A stretch of 64,000 nucleotides of DNA from Ditylenchus dipsaci (Eukaryota > Nematoda > Chromadorea > Rhabditida > Anguinidae). Position 1 is the stretch's first letter. Each line of letters starts with the position of its first letter. Of this stretch, positions 56,101 to 64,000 are shown piece after piece. Location of the stretch: assembly GCA_004194705.1 (NCBI GenBank), contig SADC01000143.1:62001-126000 (forward strand), written 5' to 3'. The notes under the pieces are model-generated. The model had not been told where the DNA came from and searched no databases. It saw nothing but the letters and a program-made list of their open reading frames with translations. Both the position numbers and the translations under genes were made by a program.

Positions 56101-57039
56101 TTACCCAACATCTGACTACTTTGCCTATTTTGAACCTTCAGCCATCCTACTTGTTTTATGAAAACTAATTTTTCTGGTGTTTTCTGCATCATAACAAGTC
56201 AGTTGATAGCTCATTATTAACTACAAAAGGGATACAAGTTTGTCCAAAATACATAAAGACATCCACCGAGAAAACCAGGTTTTTAAAAATAGCCAGAAAT
56301 ATTAGAAACGAGACGGGAAATTCAGAAATTAGACGTAATTTTTCCTAAAATGTGAAGGATAATTGAGTGAAAGACATCTTTTCGGTGAATATTTAATTTT
56401 TCTGACCACGGATGAGCCTGTGAACTAAATTTCACCGCGAGAATTCCCCTTAATTAAAAACCTACGGTCAGTGAGAGAGATTTGCCGGAACTGGTCTCTA
56501 TTTGAATAAATTTGACAGTAGTTTGGGATCTCTGTGGTAGAACATCTCTACTCGCTCATATTTTAGGAGGTTGCCGCTGGCGGGCACAAGCGCCATATCA
56601 CCTATAATTTTTTTGAAATAATGCCTGTTTGACCAGTAAATTTTTGAACCTACTCACCGATTTCCAGCTGACTCATCAGCTTGTCTCCAGTGATGGTCCT
56701 CACCAAAGTGTCTCCCGAGAAACAACTCCTTTGAGCCAATGGAGGGTGACCCCTGGTACGTCTTGGAACTGAAGAATGCGAGCTCCTCCAGCAGTACGAG
56801 CAGGGGTAGCTCTCGCAGCTGGGGCTGGTGCTGGAGCAGGTGCTGAAGCGGGCGCTGCGGCTGGCGCAGAAGCTGGAACAGGGCCGGCTCAGGAGCGACT
56901 ACGTGACCAGTCTCGGGAACAACATCAGGACCAGTCTTGGGACAACATCAGGACCAGTCTTGGGACAACATCAGGACCGGTCCCGGGAACATTGTCAGTA
57001 CCAGTCTCGGGACAACCTCAGGAACAACAACAGAGTTTC
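53120..57039 (-). CDS. Hedgehog-related protein, Hint/Hog autoprocessing domain (partial, frameshifted)
   Basis: Exons run 57039-56658, 56601-56466, 54900-54810, 53675-53591, 53346-53293, 53248-53201 and a last exon near 53170-53120. Exon 1 has a Pro/Ala-rich linker (APAPAPAARATPART) and then the Hint start CFSGDTLVRTITGDKLMSQL with its autocatalytic Cys. Exon 2 reads GDMALVPASGNLLKYERVEM and FYHRDP, then IETSSGKSLSLT. Exon 3 reads LHLLPFGECSEMLSSNLDME; exons 4-5 read HKAKTGECLLSMDTSKDRIT and VDKIVKVGRRFSKGIYSPMT; exon 6 reads ITNGILSSCFSQIES. The order C-F-x-G-D-T / FxxR / LSLT..HLL / VxK(V)..+GIYSPMT / I..NG.L.SCF matches the Hog domain of nematode warthog/groundhog-type proteins and Hedgehog, which self-cleaves. 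Five one-base additions in homopolymers are needed. The N-terminal signalling domain is not in the window, and the final exon's frame is uncertain. Introns 2 and 3 are swollen by repeats. Confidence 0.82.
53368..53535. mobile_element. Hairpin MITE in a Hint-gene intron, CAGAACCTTTGG ends
   Basis: CAGAACCTTTGGGCCCCACT is mirrored by a right arm ending GGGCCCCAAAGGTTCTG; the arms are about 50 bases. Lies within the 53590-53347 intron. Confidence 0.75.
54000..54190. mobile_element. MITE of the 174-419 family in a Hint-gene intron
   Basis: TGTACGGATTTTTCAACTTG is mirrored at 54085-54112, and the block before GGGCATGCCCCTTTAAA resembles the right side of 174-419. Degraded. Confidence 0.5.
54339..54586. 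mobile_element. TA-flanked MITE, CCGTATTCTCTCTATTAGTT ends
   Basis: Inverted ends with TA at 54337-54338 and 54587-54588. Member of the CCGTATT group. It sits inside a TTCAGCGTAGTTGATTTGCT-type palindrome fragment, in the intron of the Hint gene. Confidence 0.8.
55159..55621. mobile_element. Foldback with GGCTCTCTCCTGTTTCG ends, 8-bp duplication
   Basis: GGCTCTCTCCTGTTTCG is mirrored by CGAAACAGGAGAGAGCC. TAGATTTC is exact at 55151-55158 and 55622-55629. The arms are about 170 bases with a second mirrored pair inside (55320-55500). Lies in the large second intron of the Hint gene. The rest of that intron (54940-55150, 55630-56465) shows no exon I trust. Confidence 0.75.
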
Positions 57040-57049
57040 CTTTAAAAGA

Positions 57050-57800
57050 ACGAAAATCATTATTAATCTCTGTATAGTATTTGGACTATGTTTGCTTGTC
57101 TGTCATTCCGTTACGTTTTTTATTAATCCCCTTTAATCGGGATTTTTAAACGCAATGTTAACACTCCGCGCCCTGATCGTAGTAATTGTTTCGATAGGAC
57201 CAGTTTTCATTCTGAACAAGATGATACAATCCGTTTTTCTAATTGGGTACTTTAGAGCCCCGAACATTTCTTTTTTAAAAAGTTGCTAGAAACTCGGCAT
57301 GGTCAACATTCAGATAGTCTAATGTTTTTGTTTTGCTTATCAAGTTGGTCTTTAGGTTTTAAAATTACCTTCAAATTTTGAATTTAACTCAAGACAACAA
57401 ACATTTGAATTAAAAAAATTTAATATTTGAATATTTTTGTATCGCGCATAGTTCCAATTTTGTAGGTAATTTTGAAAATTAAAGAGCAGTTTTTGATCAA
57501 ATCAAACATGCTAAACACGAATTTGATGTTAAAAATTAGTTTTTGATTAGCGAAAAGGAAGTTTTACGTCAAATCAGTTTTTGGAAATACCTTTTCTATT
57601 TCTTTCGGGACTGATGTTGAGAAGTTTTTTATGTTAAACATGTTAACTAAATAGCATCTTTTGGTGCAGTTTTTTGCTCTGTCAAATGGTATCATTCTTT
57701 TTTTTTTGTCAAGGCTTGCGTACAATATTTGCGTTGGCTGTCACGATTAGGTGCGTACAGTGACAGGCCCTGCGCCTCCGAAGGGGCTTGAGAGTTCACT
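57050..57800. other. Upstream of the Hint exon: AT-rich DNA, no exon found
   Basis: A fragment of the CATGCTxAACACGAAT palindrome family lies at 57340-57560. The N-terminal exons expected for a hedgehog-related gene are not visible. Confidence 0.35.
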
Positions 57801-57808
57801 TACCTTAA

Positions 57809-57905
57809 ACATAATTAAGAGCAAGACTCTTGATCATAAAATGCATATAGAGTCTCTTTTCGCCACGGCCTATACTGAAAAACATGGTTTGACAGCCGAA
57901 AAATA
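57809..57905 (+). repeat. Cassette copy (NIIKSKTLDHKM type)
   Basis: After ACTTACCTTAA the frame reads NIIKSKTLDHKMHIESLFAT and AYTEKHGLTAEKYNLIL, and it stays open to 57975. The GCGCCTCCGAAGGGGCTTGA patch at 57770 is the same 5' flank as at 4450. From 57980 to 58827 only a GACGCGTCGAAAATTT patch (58085-58175) and a fragment of the CAGGGCTC MITE (58486-58600) are seen. Confidence 0.5.
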
Positions 57906-59270
57906 CAATCTAATACTCTTGACTATTTACCGTAAAAATCGTGGTCGAGAAACACAAATATGCAATTGGTTTTGAAAAATTTCTTACAAAAAATGGTCTG
58001 CCGTGGGGGAGGTCAAGTAAAGCGTTACCGATTAAGCTATATCTACTTTTTTGAATAAATTAGCCATTCACTATCTACTCGATGCGTCGAAAATTTTGAC
58101 GTTCGACTCAAGGAGTCGAAATTTTCGACTTTCGACGCACCACTCGGCTCGACGCGTCAAAATTTCGACGCGTCGACAACCCTAGTTAAAAGGCGTTTTC
58201 GGCTCATATGAAAAAGTGAACTTTAGCAGTCGGTTCCTGCGTGATATTGATTTTATTGCTTTCGTAACTCGGAGACTGTAAGGTGCCAATCAACCTAGTT
58301 GTTATTATTAGTGATAAACGCGAAAAGTTTGAATTTCTTCACATTGTCAAATCGAAAAATTTTAGAAGTATAATAAATAAATAATAATAAATAAATAAAG
58401 AAAAAATGTGCAACTACAGTCGAACTGCGATATCCCGTTGCCTCAAAAAGTTTATTTCCCACCTGGTTCTAAAATTCTATAAACCCAGGGCTCTTAGACG
58501 TCCTTTTTAAAAAGTTTTGTGTGCTTTTGAGGCCCCAAATCTGTTTTATTTTCGAGATTTTACGTTGAAATCTTTTTCTTGCTTAAGAAACATTTCCAAA
58601 TGTCCGTTTTTTGTCTCAGACAAATGAGCCCTGTATTAATTTTTCCACTAGTTCCGTCTTGAACAGTCTTGTTCTTTGTTGTTTTCAAAAAATCAGAATC
58701 CCACGATTCACCAGACTGGAACGTAAAAAAAATTGGAAACGACTTGAAAATCGGGGCATGAAAGTGCAGACTCAGCTGAGCAGCAAAATTTTTTGAGGCA
58801 GTGAGTTTTCGAGCTTTGACTGTAGAACAGGGTGACGTTTTGAGTACTAAATAGTACTTTTGGGGTACTAAATAGTACTAAAATAGTACCATAAAGTACT
58901 AGGGTACTAATTTAGTACTAAATACTATTTCAGTACCTAGTACTAAATTAGTACTTAGTACTCGTAGTACTTTTCTATTTTGCGGCTTTTATGTTAAAAA
59001 GACACACTGCACATATGTTTGTTTGTTTTAACATAAAATGACTAAGAAAAAGTGTTACTCAGACAAGATGAATACATATCTGTGTTTGTTTTCTAACTAT
59101 AGTACTACAATAGTGCTAAGTACTAAAAAGTACCTAGTACTAAATAGTACCATTGGTACTAGATACTATTTTGTACTATGTACTAATTTAGCACTAGGAA
59201 CTATTTTAGTACATGGTACTATTTTGACCATAGTACTATTCTAGTACTATGGTCAAAAAACACACAGGTA

Positions 59271-60342
59271 CCGTATTCTCTCTAATAGAAGCGCATGCGC
59301 TTCTATTTTCGAACCCCTTATAAGGTTTACAGTATTGAGCGAAAATTTTTTATTTACAATTATTACAAACAAACAATCAACACTCAATAGACGCATCGCT
59401 TTGATTCAAAATATTTTCTTCCTCTTTACCGAGATCCACTTTTCCATTATCCGGACCTCGCGTTCTCTCTCGCGTGCCAGCTGCAGCTTCCGTCGACCAC
59501 TTGGCACCTGCTTATCCTCTTTGAAGCAGTGAATCTCGTCGTCCTCAAACCCATCGGTGGAATTTGTTATGCCACACGACTGGAACGACTCGATGATGAG
59601 CTTCTTCGAAAGGCTGTCCCAAGCATCGACGATTCACTAGAGATAGGCTGACATCGGCGCAGCTTTCGGATTTCCTCCCTTTGTCACTTCTTTCTCGCCA
59701 TGCGACATCCAGCTCTCGTAGAATTCGCTGATTTTGGCTTTGAATGATGAGCTCAAGCAAACATCTGGTGCCTAAACATCCGATTCAAATCCGATCGTAA
59801 ACAAATAAAGCAAAGAACAAACTTGAAGAAACTAAGTGCACCCTCCAGGAACCACAGTCGCTTCCAACCCACACTGCTTCAGCTGCTTCTTCAGTGTAGG
59901 CTTTGCGCTTGCGAGACGATTCTTGGCCAGACAATTGGCTTTCAACATTCAACTCACTGTCGTCTACATTTCGGTCTTGATCGCTTATTTTGCTGAAATC
60001 ATTACAAATTAGAGAAAGAGCGGAAGCATCTAGCGGACTCAAAAACCGGAAACGCATCAAGCGATGGCTGACACGTCAAGTAGAATGCGTAAATTGCAGC
60101 CTATTCATAGTCTTTATTACAAAGCCTATTGAAAAAGTTTGAAAAGCGCCAATTTAACCTAATTTGTTTCATTCTTCAAAAAATTTTATAAACAGTGTAG
60201 GGAAATGCCTAGGGGTGCGCTTCTAATAGAAAGTGCGCTTCTATTAGGGAGTGCGCTTCTATTTTTCGATCCTTCTCGGGGTGCGCTTTTATTAGAAAGT
60301 GCGCTTCTAATAGAGAGTGCGCTTCTATTAAAGAGAATACAG
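59271..60342. mobile_element. pogo-like element, CCGTATTCTCTCTAATAGAA ends
   Basis: CCGTATTCTCTCTAATAGAA is mirrored by CTATTAAAGAGAATACAG, with TA at 59269-59270 and 60343-60344. Arrays of TAATAGAGAGTGCGCTTC lie at the right end. It encodes minus-strand pieces of a pogo-type transposase. Confidence 0.8.
59406..60060 (-). pseudogene. pogo/Tigger-type transposase, internally deleted
   Basis: The N-terminal part (about 60000-59790) reads SELNVESQLSGQESSRKRKA and YTEEAAEAVW, comparable to SSRKRHHYNAATKLEAFEW in the 36135-36638 copy, then loses its helix-turn-helix. After a deletion the C-terminal part (59757-59406) reads KAKISEFYESWMSHGEKEVT, stops at TAG TGA, then IVDAWDSLSKKLIIESFQSC and GITNSTDGFEDDEIH. 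(W)V.DAW.S+....I..SF..CGI.N..DG.ED is the conserved end of pogo/CENP-B-like DDE transposases. Catalytic residues are missing, so inactive. Confidence 0.75.
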
Positions 60343-60658
60343 TATGTATTCATCTTGTCTGAGTAACACTTTTCTTAGTCATTTTATGTTAAAAACAAAC
60401 AAACATATGTGCAGTGTGTCTTTTTAACATAAAAGCCGCAAAAAATAGAAAAAGTACTACGAGTACTAACTACTAATTTAGTACTAGGTACTGAAATAGT
60501 ATTTAGTACTAATTAGTACCCTAGTACTTTATGGTACTATTTTAGTACTATTTAGTACCCCAAAAGTACTATTTTGTTATGAATTAGTACCCAAATCGCA
60601 ACCCTGCTGGAGAACCGATTTGAGAACCGATTTAATTTTTAAAAGCAAAAGAAACTAC

Positions 60659-61064
60659 CTTCTCCGCTTCCCTCGCCTGATCCATCCTCTTCGCTATCTT
60701 CTTTTGATTCATTTCCATCACCATGTCCAGTGCCATGCTCTCCATTGCCATGTCCTCCAGCCCTGCCACTACTTCCGCGCTATCTCCGTCACCTACGTTG
60801 ATTCCTGTTTTCACATCCACTGTGTTGCCACTACCCTCGCCTTTGTTCTTTTTACTATCTGTCTCACCAGATAAATTCTCTTCAGAACCGGATGCAGCTG
60901 CAGCGGAAGTTGTCTGAACAGGTGAGCCGGTGGTTGTCACCTCTCCGCCAGCGCCTGAAGTAGATGAATGAGGTTCTCCCGAACCTTCTTCCTCCCAATC
61001 TGGTGGCCGGGGCGAGCTTCTTCACTGGACTTAGTTAATGTAGTTGTGGGCAAACCACCAGAAC
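60659..61064 (-). CDS. Ser/Gly/Glu-rich host exon, unknown
   Basis: Acceptor ...TTTTAG before 61064; donor AAG-GTAGTTTC after 60659. The frame begins GSGGLPTTTLTKSSEEA, shifts by one base near 61018, then reads PDWEEEGSGEPHSSTSGAGG, then ENLSGETDSKKNKGEGSGNT and AEVVAGLEDMAMESMALDMV, with a charged end KKIAKRMDQAREAEK. Composition suggests a disordered acidic segment followed by a Met/Glu-rich helix, possibly a coiled coil. No domain recognised. The one-base shift is in line with the homopolymer errors elsewhere. Neighbouring exons were not found. Confidence 0.5.
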
Positions 61065-61134
61065 CTAAAATTCATATTTTAATAAGTTCCAAAGGCAAAC
61101 CATCGCAATCACAGTATTTTCTCTAGTGAACATC

Positions 61135-63060
61135 CCCACACAATAAATTAAAAAAAGGGTAAAACGGAATTTCGCAGCAAATTCTCGTAATTTTGCAGCT
61201 AATTCGGTTTGCAGCAAGTTCTCTTAATTTTGCAGCAAATTCTCGTAATTTTGCAGCAAATTTTTCATAAAATAACTTGGATTGCTCAGAACCCCACCCT
61301 GGGGCCTAGCAGACTATTTGAAAAAGCAGACTATTTCCTTTGGTAAAGGAACATTTGGTAAAATTTTTTTGGTAAAGGCATATTTGGTAAATTTTTTTTT
61401 AGTAAGGCACTTTGTAGTTGTTTTTGTGTCAAAGACCTTCTTATTCCTACTTTTTCTTCTCTTTCCTTTTCTTTCTCCGGGTTCTATATCTATTTCCTCC
61501 CATTAAAATTCTTCTTAATTATACTCATTTTTTCTAACATAAAATTATGTGTTAGATTAGGTTTGTCAGGACAAAAATCAATATTTCACCCACGCAAACC
61601 CAAAACGTGTGGTGGTTAAATCCTGGTCAGGTGGATGTCCACCTGGATGGCCTACAAAATTAAATTTCTTTATAATAAAAAATAAACCATTTTTTCTTAC
61701 TTAAAATTGTGTGAGGAATTCGGCTTGTTAAGACTAAAAGTGCGATTTTACCTACCCAACTCCAAACCTGGGTGGCTACCACCTGGACAGGTTTATATCC
61801 AGGTAACTCCAGAGTAAGGGTAAATTCACCCAAACGCCCTGAAAAGTCCTGGTCACTAGGTGCTTAACGGGGTTCGGAGAGCATAAAGTGCTTTTAGATG
61901 ATTGGAAAAACGTCTATTGCCTCCGAAAACGGTGTCTCTGTGACCAAAACAGCCAATAAGATCTATGGCCAAAAACAAGAACTCTATGACCAAAAAGATA
62001 TACCACCCGAAAATATCCACGGAAAAAGTGCTTTACCAAAGAGTTTTCTTACCACATGTGCCTTTACCAAAAGAAATTTTACCAAATGTGCCTTTTAGTT
62101 AAAACACCCTCGAACGAATAGCACCATTTTCACTGCTGTTATCACTGTCGCTTGCAGACATCGCATGAAGTAGAAGCAAATAAAGCAATTTACTACTGCA
62201 CTAGTAAAGAATCCTTGTCCAAAATATGCCTTGGTCCCCCCTGTTGTTTTTTTGTGAATGGCACAAGCTGTTTTTCACAAAAACAACAGGGGGACCAAGG
62301 CATATTTTGGACAAGGATCCTTTACTAGTGCCTTACTACTTGTTCTATCACAAAAACACAAAATCTGAGCCCAAAATCGTGTTCAGCGCATAAAAATAGC
62401 CCCAGAATTAAGCTATGTAAAATTCTGAAAAATTGATGACGTGATGACCGGTCATCAATTTTTCATGAAAAATTGAAAAAATTTTCACTTTTCATTTTTC
62501 AATTTTCAATAGTCTGCTTGAAAATGAAAAAATTTTCAATTTTTCATTTTCACTTTTTTTTTCAATTTTTCAATTTTTCGAATATTAGTCTGCTTGAGAA
62601 TTTTCACTTTCAATTTTTCATTTTCAATTTTTCATTTTCACTTTTCAAATAGTCTGCTAGGCCCTGGAGTGGTCAGAAGCCCCTGAAAGTTGGTTTTTTG
62701 GGGTTGATTGAAATGGGGGGGGGGTAAACTTTTTGCGAAAATTCGATTGGCGGATCAGAATTCCAGTCCGATGGGCTTAATCGCTCAGAATTTCACCCTA
62801 GACCACTCAAAACCACCATAAACCTGAAAGTCTGAGCAATTAAGCACATCGAACTGGAATTCTGATCCGCCCAATCGAATTTTCGCCAAAAATTAACCCC
62901 CCCCCTTTAGTAAACCCCCCAAACCTACTTTCATGGGCTGCTGGCCACTCCAGGGTGGGGTTCTGACTCAGAACTTCTGAGCAATCTAAGTCATTTATGA
63001 AAATTTGCTGCAAAATTACGAGAATTTGCTGCAAAATTACGATTCCGTTTTACCCATTAA
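61135..63060. repeat. 1.9-kb multi-layer foldback
   Basis: AAACGGAATTTCGCAGCAAA and GCAAATTCTCGTAATTTTGC (61145-61260) are mirrored at 62998-63055. The next layer, CTAGCAGACTATTTGAAAA (61306) against TTTTCAAATAGTCTGCTAG (62645-62664), encloses TTTGGTAAAGGCACATTTGG arms (61340-61400 and 62035-62100), two units of the 160-base repeat (61560-61800), the 62198-62332 hairpin and a GAAAAATTTTCACTTTTCA array (62430-62660). A right-hand hairpin spans 62690-62950. No gene. Confidence 0.65.
62198..62332. mobile_element. 135-bp hairpin MITE with perfect 8-bp duplication
   Basis: GCACTAGTAAAG and CTTTACTAGTGC ends; the arms include CCTTGTCCAAAATATGCC and are nearly perfect. TTACTACT is exact at 62190-62197 and 62333-62340. 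The near identity of the arms suggests recent insertion. Confidence 0.8.
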
Positions 63061-63225
63061 AAAAACGTATTTGTGGCATTATGTTTTTGACTCATTTTTT
63101 GGAAACTTTTTTCAGGCAAATTACCACTCACCAGATGTTTTCTATATAGGGCCCCCTGACTTTGGAAATATGCACCTCAGCCCAGAGCAATAATTTTACA
63201 TCGCTTTTTATTGCGTTTTATTAAC

Positions 63226-64000
63226 GGCTATAGGTGATTTGCGCCCTCAAAATGCTCATTTACGCCCTCAAATTAATTATTTACGCCCTCAAATTTGAAA
63301 TTGATCAAAATGCTTATTTACGCCCTCAAATTACTCATTTACGCCCTCAAATTTCTTTTTTACGCCCTCAAATCGACCAAAATGCTTATTTTAGCCAACA
63401 TTTTGCGGGAATTCAAATTTTTTAGTCTCAACCAGCGAAACCAGCCGATCGTCCACTTATATCATAGAAATTTTTACATTTTCATGTTCCAAAACCTGTT
63501 TTCTGACTAATTCGGCCATGCTGAAGATGGTTTGACAGTGGTAAAATCCCGTGTTCTCGAGTATATTTTGAGTTTTGGTGAATAATTGATTTCACCAAAA
63601 TCAATTATTTCACAACACTCAAAAAATACTTGAGAACACGGCATTTTACCACCGTCAAACCATCTTCAGCATGCCCGAATAAATCCAAAAAACAGGTTTC
63701 GGAACATGAAAAACGTTAAAAAAAATTTTGATCCAAGTGGACGACCACTTGGTACCCACATAGGTACTTCACCTAGGTACCATCACCAGTGCACCTCCGC
63801 CTGAGAAAACTTACCTCTCTCTCTCTGGTACAGTCAATCCCCGATTTAGTGCGACCTCGAGTTCGATGGACTTGGTCAAAAGTCTTTGAAAGTATCGAAA
63901 GTGGAACCCCGATTTAGTACGAACCTCGATATAGTGCAAATTTTTTGCGGCTCTCAGGGTCGCTCGAGTGAGCTCCTCATGCGTTCTCCTACAGAATGGC
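63226..64000. mobile_element. MULE-type element with TTTACGCCCTCAAA arms, truncated by window end
   Basis: Starts GGCTATAGGTGATTTGCGCC and is the inverted equivalent of 41996-43040 over at least 775 bases, including the central hairpin and the CAGTCAATCCCCGATTTAGT block at 63832. The other terminus lies beyond the window. Confidence 0.8.

Larger units (their letters stand above)
58828..60606. mobile_element. hAT-type foldback with TAGTACTAAATAGTACC arms
   Basis: Starts CAGGGTGACGTTTTGAGTAC and ends AAATCGCAACCCTG. Flanks CTGTAGAA (58820-58827) and CTGGAGAA (60607-60614) agree at 7 of 8. Arms of TAGTACTAAATAGTACC words surround a mirrored GACACACTGCACATATGTTT block. A pogo-like element (59271-60342) is nested inside. 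Confidence 0.7.

Noticed and set aside
1..64000. CRISPR array
   Set aside because: Tandem repeats here have no unique spacers of constant length and occur in a eukaryotic genome.

Overview
The window reads as a gene-poor, transposon-saturated stretch of nematode nuclear DNA. Two host genes support this. One is a complete two-exon major sperm protein (MSP) gene at 14632-15065, minus strand. The other is a hedgehog-related Hint/Hog gene at 53120-57039, minus strand. Introns are short (about 36-56 nt) with GT...AG ends, as in nematodes. No prokaryotic operon, CRISPR array, rRNA or complete tRNA gene was seen.

Host genes are small islands. They are a Gly-rich exon (7777-7920, +), a Pro/Ser/Gly-rich exon (11935-12263, -), MSP, an acidic Ser/Pro-rich gene (15409-16114, -), a six-exon single-pass membrane protein (33348-34785, -), a small secreted-type protein (47392-47786, +), a two-exon unknown gene (50784-51122, +), the Hint gene, and a Ser/Gly/Glu-rich exon (60659-61064, -).

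Almost everything else is DNA transposons and inverted-repeat (foldback) elements, many nested. Exact 8-bp target-site duplications identify hAT elements at 8247-10549, 19950-25543, 25612-26093, 26352-28862, 28932-29117 and 39669-43949. TA-flanked elements sharing a CCGTATT..CTCTAATA-type end include two that carry pogo/CENP-B-like coding pieces (35899-36883 and 59271-60342). Mutator-like (MULE) elements carry transposase or SWIM remnants and have ends built from minisatellites (3590-6125, 12528-13914, 30593-31818, 41996-43040, 63226-end). A PIF/Harbinger element (20620-23320) keeps DDE and MADF remnants, and a mariner-type element lies at 6781-7259. Two large hAT families each occur twice: copies at 8.2 and 35.9 kb carry a divergent histone H2B-like gene, and copies at 26.4 and 39.7 kb carry unrecognised reading frames.

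The two copies of each large repeat differ mainly by one base in homopolymers, and the same kind of one-base loss breaks the Hint gene five times. Many apparent frameshifts may therefore be consensus errors in a long-read assembly rather than true pseudogenisation. All functional calls come from reading motifs and splice phases by eye; no database search was possible.
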